A DNA stretch of 64,000 bases from Distichodus sexfasciatus (GCA_032718565.1 JAVGVS010000045.1:2378168-2442167), one strand, 5' to 3'; shown: positions 35,101 through 43,132, counted from the first letter of the stretch. Notes: generated from the sequence alone by a model not told the origin. Made by a program: numbers and translations.

Positions 35101-37778
35101 CGCTTTTACGACGGATTCCATTTCATTTGTCGAATTCCGCGATTCCGTCCGCGTTTTCCGCATCGCGCAAATCACAGGGCCCTAGGTACGTTACTGGAGT
35201 GTTGCGGTAGCTGCGACCACTATAATCAATGGAGCTGGCTACCCACTGACGCCACTGTGGAGCATAAGTGCTGTGTAAAAATGCTCTGAAAACACACAAA
35301 TATTCATTCTTTTTTTTTTTTTTTTTTTTTTACGCACGGTGTGCACTGCGGGATGTTGCCTTGGTATAATTCTCACCCTTGATATTATGCCACAGATATT
35401 AAAACAGCACTGACCTTCCTGTGTCTGGACTTGGGACAAAAGATTCGAGACGTGACTTGAACTCGAAGTACCAAAACTTGACACTTTGTCTCAAAAACGT
35501 TTTTCTCCCCCTTATTCTAGCATCGGAGAGAGCGAGACACCGCCGTCGGACGCAGAGATAAAGGATACACTCAAACCAAAGAAGAAAGCCAAGAAGAGGA
35601 GGAGAGAAGAGGCAGAGTGGAGAGAGGAAGGACAAGATCACCATGAGGCTGTGGCAGACGAGGGAGACGATCAGGCGAACCACGTGGAGACGAAGAAGAC
35701 CAGCAAACTGAGCACGGGTATTAATAGCATTCAGATTTCACAAGGAGCGACTTGGGGTTTTTATTTATACTAAACCAAATGCTGAGCAGAAGTTTAGAGC
35801 CACACTCATTTCTTTAAACTTTGCAAGGAATAATGAGAAGAGAGGTGTAGTGATTTATGAAGAACTCAGGGTGGCTCAAGATTTTTGTACAGCACCGTGT
35901 GGGTTTATTTTATTAAGGTGTTAACCTTCACCCGGTCTTAAAATTTGATTCGATTATGATTAGAGCTGGAACGATTATTCGAATAACTCAAATAATTCGA
36001 TTACAAAAAATGGTCGAGGCAGTTTTTCTAGAATCGAAGCTTCGTTTAAGTCATTTAAATGGCTACAGCATACGCCACTTGTGTTTCCCACAGACGCTTA
36101 TTAATGACGCACAATATTTTCAGTGGCGCGATCAAGGCGAGAATAGATCCCTCTGTATGTGAACGTATTTGTGAGATATTCCGTGCACAAAAACAGAAGT
36201 AAATTCATGAAAACGTATAAATGACATTTTTTGCGATGTAAACACGCACGCTGTTTGTAAGCGCCATTACTCGCTAAAATGCTCCGTTTCCGTCAAACCG
36301 TCCACTTTATTACAGACAAAACGCATATTTTAGCTGATAAATAACCACAACAACCAGCGTTCTACTCACAATACAGCCATTTATTAAGATTTTCCCATCG
36401 ATTTTTATTTTGTTTTTCATAGTTCGTTCCGGGAACGCGCTGAACCCTTTATTGTGACGCGGCTCCAAGGCAGCCCTAATTATGATTATCATGTCAACGA
36501 TACGATACAATAACTTGATGCGTTAAGAAGCATCCCATCAATTTTTTTTTTACATTCACATTACGTGCAGATTGAAAACGAAAAAAGGATTTAGGTAAAC
36601 GGTCCTCTCTTGTAGAGTACTCATACTTTTTTTGGTCTAGGCCTTTTCAGCACTGGATGTGTGAAGTGTGGCACCTTTACTGTGGGTTTCACTGATATCT
36701 TTCCACCTTGTCTAGCTAATGTGGTGATGTGGGACAGCCAGACTCGCGACGGCTATAAGCGCAGCGACCTCTCGGCCAAATCGGAGGACGCGTCGAGGAA
36801 AAAGCCCTGCGCCGCCCCGTCAGTGGCGTGGGACGGCAAAAAGCGCTCAGATGTGGTAGAGATGCTCCTGAAGAACGCCACGGATAAAGCATACGGAACC
36901 GAAGGTGAGGCAGAAAGTCCTGGTGGAGTCGTTTTGTGAATATTTATATGTATTTTAGACATTTGTTATAAATAAATTAGTCTATGAAAGCTGTAAAGAA
37001 ATGGAAACGCTGTGGATCAGCTATATGTATATTTTAGAAGATTGCCAGTTAGAACCGTTATTCAGAAGCTGTCTTGACATTTAGTGTAGGACAAAGCCTA
37101 GCTTTAATAACCCTAATAGCCCCAGGATGAGCATCATTAAAAGTCAGTTTATTAGCGTTGTACAAAGTAATATAAGGGAATAAATGATGATTCAGAAGCT
37201 TGAAGATCCCCACTGTCGAGTTTTGAAAATGTAAGAAGCCCAGCATTATTATATAGTGGTGTTACATTTGCATAAATGTATTCCTCATACGTTAATTACT
37301 CATAACAATTGTGGTGGTGATTTGGGTTTTAACGTCGTTAATTTTGTGAATAATACTTTGTTATAGTTGTTAATCGATGCTCTTTGTGTTCAGTCCTCAG
37401 CTGGGACGGCGAGCCCTCGGCCGTCAGTAGAGACGCCATTGAGGATGCGCGCTACGCAAAAAACAATAGTGTGATCGACGAGTGGGATGAGGAGTTTGAC
37501 AGCGGGAAGGTACGGGACTGTCTTTTTTTTTTTGGACCACTCCTAGAAGACTGTGTTCGCTTCCCTTGTACCGATGTGCGACCGACTGATGTGCGAGTCG
37601 ACTGAACAGCATTCTCTTCCATATTTGGATGTTGTTATATGAACAGGTAAAGAAGACAAAGCTGTACAGAAAAGAGCGGAGAAGAAGTGGCAACGTCTTC
37701 CAGAAGATCCAGGACCGTCGCAGCATGTGGTCCGTCACCCCAGCAGGGAGGAGGCGCAGTCTGGGGTATCGCTACTGA
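10877..37778 (+). CDS. usp36: USP36, ubiquitin-specific protease 36 (complete coding region)
   Basis: Nucleolar cysteine protease that removes ubiquitin from nucleolar and ribosome-biogenesis proteins and from c-Myc (family knowledge). Nineteen coding exons, CDS joined from 10877-11129, 13009-13230, 14883-14993, 15572-15674, 15760-15827, 20451-20521, 20621-20703, 20817-20928, 23629-23769, 26048-26148, 26257-26392, 28024-28389, 29265-29528, 31315-31346, 33516-34187, 35521-35717, 36716-36904, 37394-37509 and 37647-37778. The sum is 3369 nt = 1122 codons plus TGA, close to human (about 1120). The USP domain is at roughly 122-422: Cys box NLGNTCFLN with Cys131, CxxC pairs 255/258 and 302/305, His box CHAGHYYCYV with His382, and MNDS (Asn398/Asp399). 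The C-terminal half is low complexity with several Lys/Arg nucleolar signals. All junctions are GT-AG except the proposed GC donor after 31346. Exon 15 is the least certain part. Confidence 0.95.
11132..13008 (+). other. usp36: usp36 intron between first two coding exons
   Basis: No gene seen. An (AAT)n run lies at about 12764-12791. The remaining sequence is unique or too decayed to classify. Confidence 0.6.
13009..13230 (+). CDS. usp36: usp36 exon with catalytic Cys box
   Basis: Residues 85-158. Contains VGAGLQNLGNTCFLNA; the TGT codon at 13146-13148 is Cys131, the nucleophile, at the same number as in human USP36. Donor ATGT|GTGAGT. Confidence 0.96.
13700..13990. mobile_element. hAT-like MITE fragment, TATCGGTCCGATA family
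   Basis: Shares GGATATCGGTCCGATAATGA and GGTATCGGTAACAGTGG with the element at 25118-25867. Boundaries are not clear. Confidence 0.6.
14095..14493 (+). mobile_element. MITE, TAGGGCATTAACGAC family, copy 1
   Basis: 399 bp from TAGGGCATTAACGACTTC to TGTTAAAGCCCTA (imperfect inverted ends), rich in GTCGAC. The flanks are TA-repeat, so the target duplication cannot be read. An inverted copy is at 19916-20331. Confidence 0.8.
14500..14613. mobile_element. MITE terminal fragment
   Basis: AT-rich stretch ending CCACAGCCCTA, resembling 10660-10737 (both share TATAGCTTAAAAA and TAGGCCAT). Confidence 0.5.
14883..14993 (+). CDS. usp36: usp36 exon 4 (USP domain)
   Basis: Residues 159-195, including MQNHIIQAFANTG and KPVSFIRDLK. 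Acceptor CCCGCAG and donor AAA|GTAAGC. Confidence 0.95.
15572..15674 (+). CDS. usp36: usp36 exon 5 (USP domain)
   Basis: Residues 196-229: HFRFGNQEDAHEFLRYTID, the QQDAHEF-type box of USP proteases. Acceptor TTCTCAG, donor CAAA|GTAAGT. Confidence 0.96.
15760..15827 (+). CDS. usp36: usp36 exon 6 (USP domain)
   Basis: 68 bp, residues 230-252: LDRQTQATTLVHQIFGGYLR. Only 85 bp of intron separate it from exon 5. Donor AGAG|GTAAGG. Confidence 0.95.
15907..17284 (+). mobile_element. GCGATA-family MITE (host copy 2), interrupted by a nested element
   Basis: Starts TAGGACTGTGCGATATGG and ends near GGCCCTA. Similar to 8800-9434 over CACCTTA-rich and GAGTTGAG-rich segments. Its continuity is broken by the 656-bp element at 16383-17038; removing that leaves about 720 bp. 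Confidence 0.75.
16383..17038 (+). mobile_element. 0.65-kb TA-target transposon (nested), copy 1
   Basis: Long terminal inverted repeats, left TGTGACCCTCCACGGCAAAA and right the inverse of it with few changes, extending about 39 bp. Flanked by TA on both sides. Non-coding. The TA target suggests the Tc1/mariner-like group, but the superfamily is inference. Confidence 0.9.
17285..18010. other. Intron sequence, unclassified
   Basis: No exon seen. May belong with the minisatellite and the following 300 bp to a larger old repeat, but I could find neither ends nor coding. Confidence 0.4.
18011..18225. repeat. 80-bp minisatellite, 2.7 copies
   Basis: Unit starts GACTCTCTGTCCTGGATCGG at 18011, 18091 and 18171, exactly 80 bp apart. 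Copies 1 and 2 are nearly identical; copy 3 diverges after about 45 bp. Each unit has the dyad TTCTAGAA. GC-rich compared with its flanks. Confidence 0.95.
18226..19907. other. Intron sequence, no gene seen
   Basis: AT-rich with runs of simple sequence near 18640-18720 and 19140-19180. No exon with usp36 similarity and no clear transposon ends. Confidence 0.5.
19916..20331 (-). mobile_element. MITE, TAGGGCATTAACGAC family, copy 2 (inverted)
   Basis: Opposite orientation to 14095-14493. Exact 8-bp target duplication TTGAGGAG at 19908-19915 and 20332-20339, which supports hAT-type transposition. Confidence 0.9.
20451..20521 (+). CDS. usp36: usp36 exon 7 (zinc-ribbon first half)
   Basis: 71 bp, residues 253-276. 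Carries the first CxxC (Cys255/Cys258) in KCSVCKSVSDTYDPYLD. Preceded by a 4.6-kb repeat-filled intron. Donor CGG|GTGAGT. Confidence 0.95.
20621..20703 (+). CDS. usp36: usp36 exon 8
   Basis: 83 bp, residues 277-303: SANIVRALELFVKPE and LSGENAYMCA. Short introns on both sides (99 and 113 bp). Confidence 0.95.
20817..20928 (+). CDS. usp36: usp36 exon 9 (zinc-ribbon second half)
   Basis: Residues 304-341. Completes the second CxxC (Cys302/Cys305), then LTLSLKRFANFSGGKITK. Donor AAG|GTACGA. Confidence 0.95.
21011..21256 (+). mobile_element. tRNA-derived SINE, family A
   Basis: tRNA-like head with B-box GGTTCCAATCC (21059-21069), body with CATGAGCAAGGTACCG and GCTGCCCACTGCTCCTTCAC, tail ending in TCACAATGACAAATAATCAC. 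Repeated across the window on both strands. Confidence 0.85.
21445..21476. repeat. 12-bp inverted repeat (hairpin)
   Basis: CCTCTTGATATG, 8-nt spacer, CATATCAAGAGG: perfect 12-bp arms within the usp36 intron. Confidence 0.85.
21685..22289 (-). mobile_element. TA-target transposon, copy 2 (inverted)
   Basis: 605 bp, reverse orientation of the 16383 element. TA dinucleotides flank it (21683-21684, 22290-22291). The right terminal repeat is partly duplicated and altered. Confidence 0.88.
22362..23183. mobile_element. hAT-like MITE, AGCTGCAAC family
   Basis: Starts TAGAGCTGCAACTACTAATT and ends GTTAGTTGCAACCCTT, with inner TAATCGATTA motifs at both ends. Flanks GTTAAGAG and GTTGAGAG match at 7 of 8 positions, fitting an 8-bp hAT duplication. 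822 bp, no transposase seen. Confidence 0.85.
23629..23769 (+). CDS. usp36: usp36 exon 10 (catalytic His box)
   Basis: Residues 342-388. GYSCHAGHYYCYVK contains the general-base His382, the same position as human. Preceded by a 2.7-kb intron holding two MITEs and a SINE. Confidence 0.96.
24430..25079 (+). mobile_element. TA-target transposon, copy 3
   Basis: 650 bp, best preserved together with copy 1. Left end TGTGACCCTCCACGGCAAAA, right end the inverse; TA on both sides. Confidence 0.92.
25118..25867 (+). mobile_element. hAT-like MITE, TATCGGTCCGATA family, interrupted
   Basis: Starts TAGAGATGGCACCGACCC and ends TCTTGACGTCTCTA. Exact 8-bp target duplication CTTTGAAC at 25110-25117 and 25868-25875. 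Interrupted internally by the element at 25276. Confidence 0.9.
25276..25760 (+). mobile_element. hAT-like MITE nested in 25118-25867, right end truncated
   Basis: TAGAGCTGCAACGATTG and the shared block ATTACAAAAAATGGTCGAGG match the full copy at 35961-36478. Similarity stops near 25750-25760, so the 3' end is lost or rearranged. Confidence 0.75.
26048..26148 (+). CDS. usp36: usp36 exon 11 (end of USP domain)
   Basis: Residues 389-421: SNGQWYQMNDS supplies the third catalytic residue (Asn398/Asp399), and AYVLFYLR closes the fold. Confidence 0.95.
26257..26392 (+). CDS. usp36: usp36 exon 12 (linker)
   Basis: Residues 422-467, start of the disordered region after the protease domain. Phase fits both neighbours (acceptor CGCAG, donor AAG|GTAGCG). 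Confidence 0.88.
26747..26771. repeat. Perfect 12-bp palindrome
   Basis: GTGTTGGATTCT, one base, AGAATCCAACAC, inside the host MITE. Confidence 0.9.
27040..27528 (+). mobile_element. Harbinger-like MITE (nested)
   Basis: 489 bp with inverted ends GGGTGTTTTCACAC / GTGAAAACACCC and flanking TAA on both sides (27037-27039, 27529-27531). The TWA target duplication is characteristic of PIF/Harbinger. Non-coding. Confidence 0.85.
28024..28389 (+). CDS. usp36: usp36 exon 13 (disordered Ser/Gln region)
   Basis: Residues 468-589. Contains PVARNGSGLQSPKLSNG (like the human PISRNGS...LKSQNG stretch), a QQQQ run and Ser/Gly-rich tracts. Higher GC than the surrounding intron. Donor AAG|GTAGCA. Confidence 0.92.
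28560..29110. mobile_element. Decayed GCGATA-family repeat fragments
   Basis: AGAGTTGAGCACGTGAAGACG (28573 on) and the similar block near 29007 both resemble the GAGTTGAG...TTTTGCTTGC segment of 8800-9434. Ends not recognised. Confidence 0.45.
29265..29528 (+). CDS. usp36: usp36 exon 14 (Ser/Ala-rich, TMSPPPAK motif)
   Basis: Residues 590-677. The conserved block STMSPPPAKRLALPAKK matches the corresponding motif of mammalian USP36. Donor AAG|GTGAGC, phase 0. Confidence 0.93.
29904..30531 (+). mobile_element. TA-target transposon, copy 4
   Basis: 628 bp, same orientation as copy 1, most degraded at its right end. Flanking TA at 29902-29903 and 30532-30533. Sits next to a TAGGGCTATGAGATATG fragment of another MITE. 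Confidence 0.88.
31315..31346 (+). CDS. usp36: usp36 exon 15, 32-nt exon with predicted GC donor
   Basis: Residues 678-687 (AASLPSQTNR). Exon 14 ends in phase 0, but the next clear exon (33516) needs two bases in front of it, so a small exon of length 3n+2 is required. A good acceptor (AATAACTGCAG) at 31314 opens a frame. A GC donor, CGCAG|GCAACC, 32 nt later restores exactly the right phase and gives an AGG codon at the junction. This is inference from phase; no GT donor before the in-frame TGA (31369-31371) was seen. Confidence 0.5.
31347..31533 (+). other. usp36: Possible read-through of usp36 exon 15
   Basis: If the GC donor at 31347 is not used, the frame continues for eight codons (QPQQQQH tail) to TGA at 31369-31371. 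Nothing else is recognised here. Confidence 0.35.
31534..32524 (+). mobile_element. Mariner-like non-autonomous element
   Basis: About 990 bp with inverted ends TACAGTAATCC and GGATTACTGTA, and second-tier repeats around CCTCGTTATTC and CCGCG. The CAGTA termini beside TA fit Tc1/mariner. No transposase frame seen. Confidence 0.8.
32580..32725. mobile_element. GCGATA-family repeat fragment
   Basis: GGGTTGCAGCAGTCGCCACAG and GGCGTTATATTTGTGCCGTA match 8800-9434. Truncated on both sides by other repeats. Confidence 0.6.
32737..33290. mobile_element. Cluster of three family A SINE fragments
   Basis: 32737-32896 reads reverse (GAAGGAGCAGTGGGCAGC), 32929-33050 reads forward (GTGCTGTGCTGCGTTCGTGA), and 33085-33290 reads reverse again. 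Overlapping reading frames here (32460-33393) are repeat sequence, not genes. Confidence 0.75.
33516..34187 (+). CDS. usp36: usp36 exon 16 (basic nucleolar-signal exon)
   Basis: Largest exon, residues 688-911. Pro/Ser-rich start (KPPPVSPSHLL), then three Lys/Arg clusters (KKKRKKKKRR, KRRKKKRKKNRR, KKKKKKKRRER), typical nucleolar localisation signals. Acceptor is CTGCAAG; an alternative AG at 33531-33532 would change the phase. Donor AAAAG|GTTTGC. Confidence 0.85.
35521..35717 (+). CDS. usp36: usp36 exon 17 (basic/acidic)
   Basis: Residues 912-977, with PKKKAKKRRREEAEWREE and an acidic stretch. Acceptor TTATTCTAG completes a Ser codon. Donor ACGG|GTATTA is weaker than its neighbours. Confidence 0.85.
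35961..36478 (+). mobile_element. hAT-like MITE, AGCTGGAACGATT family, intact
   Basis: 518 bp from TAGAGCTGGAACGATTATTC to AGGCAGCCCTA. Exact 8-bp target duplication ATTATGAT at 35953-35960 and 36479-36486. Lies in the 1-kb intron between usp36 exons 17 and 18. Confidence 0.93.
36716..36904 (+). CDS. usp36: usp36 exon 18
   Basis: Residues 978-1040. WDGKKRSDVVEMLLKNATDKAYG parallels the conserved human WNGERESDVVQELLKYSSDKAYG block (residues compared from memory). Confidence 0.92.
37394..37509 (+). CDS. usp36: usp36 exon 19
   Basis: Residues 1041-1079. LSWDGEPSAVSRDAIEDAR then DEWDEEFDSGK, a strongly conserved USP36 C-terminal block. Donor AAG|GTACGG. Confidence 0.95.
37647..37778 (+). CDS. 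usp36: usp36 last coding exon and stop
   Basis: Residues 1080-1122, ending SLGYRY then TGA at 37776-37778. The conserved tail is basic (YRKERRRSGNVFQKIQDRR). Confidence 0.95.
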   Translation, partial: VKKTKLYRKERRRSGNVFQKIQDRRSMWSVTPAGRRRSLGYRY

Positions 37779-38100
37779 TGTGAGGGGTGAGTCATTTTTG
37801 GAAATTTAATACCATCAAACCATGAGGCCTAAAGGAAAAAGACGGAGAGTCTCTTAATGCCTTAAGTTGTCAGTTTCTTCCTAATTGGGCCACGTTACAG
37901 AATAGAAGCTTGAAGCGACCTTAACGTGCGCTCTGGTATATTTATAACCTGCTTTGTCTCCGTCTTGCGCAGCTTTAAGATGGGGATCGTGCTCAGGCTC
38001 CCTGGATAAGAAAACCTGCTTTATCGGATGTGGAGCCGCACGGGAACGTTCTGGAGAACCTTCTGAACTGTGCTGTAATAAACGAATCAATACATCCAGG
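37779..38100 (+). other. usp36: usp36 3' UTR with a spliced intron
   Basis: Eight bases after the stop there is a strong donor, GAGGG|GTGAGT (37786/37787), and CTTGCGCAG ends at 37972, implying a 186-bp 3' UTR intron. AATAAA at 38077-38082 marks a likely end near 38.1 kb. Another AATAAA occurs near 38348. Confidence 0.6.
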
Positions 38101-41100
38101 CTGAGGTCATCTAGGGATGGTTTTCAGGTCCGGGTTTGTCGTATTGTTTGGGGTTCGTTCGGGGCAAACTCTGTAAGCCGCACCGTTGCTGCTTAATCGT
38201 ACTGTATCAAGATATCAGGACAGGAGGTGGATTTGACATGAAAACTGACATGCTTCCAGAGGCCCGGAAACTGAAGCTGGATTCAGAGGTTGGCCAGCTT
38301 GAACTGTGTGATTTTGAAGGTTGCCAGATCTTTACATCGGGTGTAGAAATAAATCTTCCTTCCCTTTAAAATCGTTCTCGTTTTGGTCCTTTATAACCTG
38401 AACTGAAAATCTTTTTTTATTTTTCATACTTTTATTTTGCAGATTTTACATATGGATATCATGAGTTGCTATGTGTTTTGTGTGTGTGTGCGTTTCGGGC
38501 CGTACGGCAACAAAACGTGACTATTTTGAAGGGCTGATTCTTTTCTATATTCACTGTATCTGGCTGTACCGTGTCTTGCTCAAGCTCGCCAACCCAAAAA
38601 ATCCAGCTGGGATCTTGGGCAGTGGTGCTGTTGTGAGTTAGTGGCATATTTAGACATAGATTACTTCCTTCAACCATGCTAATGTTGAAACAAACCAATA
38701 ATATTTAGAATAAATTCAAATATTTACAATGCCCCTCACCCTTTCCTTAAGTGTTTCCCCAATGTTTTAAGGCAGCCCAAGTTAAAATCGGTCTAGTTTG
38801 GCTCGGGCAAGCGAACGCCGCAGTACGCAATTACGTGCGGCGAACGTCACCGCTCTTTATTTTTAGCGGCGAGTGCGCTGAAGCGTGTGCTCTCTCTTCT
38901 ACTTTTAATGCCGTGCTCGAAATTTTGGGGCTGCCCCGAACCGAAAATACTCGCTGAAGCGTAACAACGTTTTCATTCGAATATGCAGAATCGGTCAAGC
39001 CCCCGTATCTTTCATTTATGTCGTGGGTTCATCTAATCTGTTGATCTTTTTGGAATCGAGCCAAACTCATTTCTTTTTATGCCTTATTCTTCCTAACATT
39101 AATGATGATCCCTCTCAAAGGGATGTACGTCCCAAAAGTTACTACGCTTATTGCACCTTTTGATTTATTTATTTTTTTTTTTTAATCCTTTGATTGGGCA
39201 ATAGTCTCTTTCATCAGTCGATAAAGAAAAATAAGAACCATTTGTTTCAAATATAGCCATCTCTCAGTTTGGGAGGGCCTGCATTCATCCCATTATAAAT
39301 AAGCAGGGAAGGTTAAATGTGTATATTCCAGGCATATTCTCCATTCATTTGCTACTATTTTACTCTCTATGCAAGTTTTGACAGACCACTTGAAACTGGG
39401 GTTCACCTCAGGAAGAACCGCAAAAACAGTTGGTCTAAAGAGAACATCCCTCTCTTCTGTTCCCTGTACCAAACCTACTGTGCAAACTGACCCCATAACC
39501 GTCCCCCCTCCCCTCCGAAACAAAGTCACCCTCATTTTCACGAATCCTCCATGACGCAGAGATTAAAACGTTCTCTGACAATGTACTATAATGCTTTGAG
39601 ACAAAAGAAAAATGATTTTAGTCCAAGATACTTGACCACAAAAAAAAGTTAATGGGAGTAAAATGTGACGCTTTTGCGGAATAGAACCTTGTACAGTCGC
39701 ACTTGTGCTCCCTGTGACCTCCTGAGCCTCCTCGTAGTTGACGATTAATCCTCCTCCCCCCCTAACCCCACACCCCCCCCTCAACCTGGTACTTGCATTT
39801 TAGGGGAAAAAAAAGTTGCCTTGAATCGACTTTTTTTAAATGACTAGATCTTGAAAGTGCTGCTTCATCATTTACAAAGTAAGACGTGAATGAAACCTAG
39901 TAGAATACAAGTCGTTCCTGGTTGATAGTAGATTGCGCAAGGAGGCCAAAGGAGGAGGCCTACAGAGCCTCGTTATTCGGGCCGTGAGAAATCTAAGGGG
40001 CAAAACTAAGCTGTGAGTTTGTGTGGAAGTGTCGTCGGTGTTCCGTTAGAAATGTCATTGTCGAGATGTTCTTCAGCCAAGTAGGAGCGCTGAGGAACTC
40101 TCTCTGCTCTTGGGTTCATGTCATGTTTTGCACCACTAGGTCCTGTACCTTTATGCCGCCTTTTTGAGATTAAGAAGAGACATTCGAAGATACGTGAATA
40201 TGAATATACTGGTGCAATAAAGTTGTGATTTTTGTGAGAAAAAAACAACTTGGCTCTTGTCTTGCTCGTCTACATGTGAATTACTAGCTGAATGTTAACA
40301 TCAGTGGGTCTCATTCACCAACCGTTCTTCAGAAGAAACTGGTTCTTAAAACCCACTTTCACCGTTTTCACAGAGATTGACATTCACCGGTGATTTTCTT
40401 TTTGAGATTTGTTCTGAGCTAAGACCAGAACCTTTCACAGATTTTATCGTGCAAAGCATTAGCTTTTTGTGGTTTCTTCAGTAATACAGTTGAATAATAT
40501 GCTTTTTGAAAGTTTACGTTTAACACATTTAAGAAAATATTGTTGAATCACGTCACACTCGTTTGTTAAAAATGAGGATTTATTATTATTTTGCTACCAT
40601 TTTACAGTAAGACGCCCCATCTAAAGGGTAATACATGACTTCTAATTAGGTTGTTGGCCGTTTTTAAATCCTTAATAAGTTATGATAAACAAGTTGGAAG
40701 TCATACGTTGTTGTAGGCTCACTATTTGGCAAGATGTTATCTTGTTAGTTGCTCATCTTGTCCCCTCCTCTCAGGCAACATGTTAAACTGCCGACTTTGT
40801 CAGATATTTGATAACGTTATTACCATTTAAATACAAGTAGAATTGCCGTCGTTGAACTGAAATACAACCTGATTACACAATATATACATTATATTTTATT
40901 TAGAACTATATAAAGGAAGTCTTATTGTAAAGTGGTACCATTATTTTTGATATACTTTATTGTAAAATATGTATTACAAATTAGCGTTCAGTATGTTCAT
41001 CACTCTTAAAAAAAAATGATAACTTTCCATGATGATCAGTATCCGCCTACTAATTTAAGCATGCGATTTGAATATTTCCTAATACGTACATATTGCAAAA

Positions 41101-41300
41101 AAAAAATGGAATAAATCCATCCCAGCTGTTCTCTTTTAGCAACTCTAAAACAGCAGCTTTTCCCAAAAAAAAAAAAAAAGTTTCCGACTTGATAGCCGTC
41201 ACAGGACCGTGAAGGACGTTTCAAAATCGATAAATAAATATATATATATATGTGAAGTGGGGTCCCATGTTTCATAACGCATAGAAAGATGATATTAAAA
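38101..41300. other. usp36-cyth1 intergenic region
   Basis: No gene recognised on either strand; open frames here are short and lack family similarity. An AATAAA near 40216 (TGCAATAAAGTTGTG) after about 2 kb of mostly unique sequence could be a distal usp36 poly(A) site. A (TA)n tract lies at about 41236-41250. Confidence 0.55.
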
Positions 41301-41520
41301 AGCGTGACATCATGTGGGAAAGGAGGAGTCTCACTCCTTCTCTCTCTTGTGGTGTAAGGAGCCCAACCCAGGAGCCAGAAAGCTCCATCATCCGTGTTGG
41401 AGGCGCCGCGGGGCTGCGAGGAGCGTGAGGCGGCTACGGCGCGCTGACAGGCGGCGGGACCAACCCGGAGAGATTAGCTTCGAGCTAAAACAGCCGCACT
41501 GTCCTGTCACACCATCCGGC
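41300..41520 (+). promoter_or_regulatory. cyth1: cyth1 promoter / 5' UTR
   Basis: GC-rich, CpG-rich stretch (GGCGCCGCGGGGC, GGCTACGGCGCGC) just before the ATG, preceded by a CRE-like TGACATCA at about 41305. No in-frame stop separates it from an upstream ATG at 41314, but the family N-terminus starts at 41521. Confidence 0.6.
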
Positions 41521-41539
41521 ATGGACGAGGAAAGCTACG
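41521..41539 (+). CDS. cyth1: cyth1 coding exon 1 (cytohesin-1, 5' end only)
   Basis: Cytohesins are Sec7-PH guanine-nucleotide exchange factors for Arf GTPases at the plasma membrane and endosomes. Only 19 coding bases are here: ATG, then MDEESY plus one base, with donor CTACG|GTAAGA (phase 1). Human CYTH1 begins MEEDDSY and splits the next codon at the same place, and CYTH1 is the neighbour of USP36 in human, so identity rests on short sequence plus synteny plus splice phase. The coiled coil, Sec7 and PH exons lie beyond 64 kb. Teleosts may have two copies; I cannot assign a or b. Confidence 0.8.
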
Positions 41540-43076
41540 GTAAGAGGCGTTACGTCTGGTGAGGTATAGTCAGTATTGATATTTTTCTTAATGAGCACCG
41601 GAGCTTGTTTGATTATTCAGGTGGGATTTCCGTCCCGACGGCGTGCGTTAAGTTGGAGCTGGAGATTAACAGGTAGCCTCGGTAGCATCAGTTATATATT
41701 TATGCTTAAAAAAAAATGAGGTAAGGCAATATGAATTATTAACAGCAGTCGCATGCTGATGTGAAGCGGTGCTGCACCAGGGCTGTTCCCTTCATCCTCA
41801 ACCTCAGTCTCATCCCCATCCCCTTCCTATCCCTATCCCTATCCCATCCCGGCTTGGATTTGAGGAAGATTTTCCTTCACTTGTCATAACTAAACATGAA
41901 AATCTGCGCCTCAAACTTGTCGCATCCCTGCTTTTTCCTTCACGTCCGTGTGTTTTGGTCAGCACAACTTTTTTTTTTTCCAACTCCTCTATGCGGCATT
42001 CTTCTGAGATGTCATGTCCTGTCACGATTCGAATGGTTCGTTTCAGGAGCTTATTTTTAGCATTAAAGTCGCCTAAAGTCTCGTGTGTTTTTACGTTATC
42101 ATGGCGTCACGACGTCGTCAGACCTCATTTTGCTTCTGGTGTAGACAAGTGGAGGTGAACTGGATGGAGAAACTCGTTTTTAATTATTCATGGGTCTGCT
42201 CGCTAAGTGGCCCCAGCATCTCAGAATAGAGCAGCGGTTGCAGATCATCTGTCTTAGGCCTTACAGAAGAAAAGAACATCAACAAAGTTAATGGAACCCC
42301 AATTGGATTATCAGCGTAATGGAAATTCAATATCAACACAACAAGGGTGTGAGCATTAGTTTGTGCAGCAGTAGGCGAAATGGAGGGAGAGTGTGGGAGA
42401 TGAAGGGAGATGACAGTTCGACACTTTCAGGCACTCAAGCCCTGAGCAAGGTTGGAACCCTAAGGGGATTTATATTAATCCTGCTATTCCTAATTCTAAC
42501 TTTAGTGTGATTTTTGAAAACGATCCCTAACCCTAACGACCTCTGACGATGACATCAAAACTAACCCTCCAACAACATACAGGAGTGGAATGGACATGCA
42601 GTGGCCTGATGGTCACCATCAAGCTGTCATTAATCCACTTTAGTTTTCAAGGACTTTTAAACTAAACAAAGTGTCATGATATCAGTTATTTACTACATTA
42701 GCTGATCTTACACAAAGCCAAAAACTGTGTATCTGTTTCAGTGGATATCTGACTTCTTTTGTGTATTTGCTGCCGTCCGCCTTGCTGTCTCTGTGTCCAT
42801 ATAACACTGGGATGACCCTCCTTTACAACCGGTAAAGTAATCTCATAAGGGGACATTAAGCCCTGAAATAAGATCTTATCAATTTCACTCTGTGTCCAGC
42901 ATGACTCTGCTCTGACTGTCCTGCATCTTTATTTTATGGCCTGTGCTTCCACTGTAAAGGGAAATTTCATATAATGATCCTGAAGGTGAATGAAATCTTT
43001 TGTAAAGCTAGTTGGTCATGGCGGTGTGTAAGTCTGCTAGTTTACATATAGTGTAATCAACTTTTAACATTTAAAC

Positions 43077-43132
43077 TCTCATTTACAGCATTTAGCAGAC
43101 ACTCCTATCCAGAGTGACATACAACAGTGCTT
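43077..43132 (-). mobile_element. SINE tail, HE1/V-SINE type
   Basis: CATTTAGCAGACACTCCTAT followed by CCAGAGTGACATAC is the inverse of the conserved fish SINE tail also present at 56380-56425. Confidence 0.7.

Noticed and set aside
42505..42545. Telomere-like CCCTAACCCTAA
   Set aside because: Only two units; too short to mean an interstitial telomere array.
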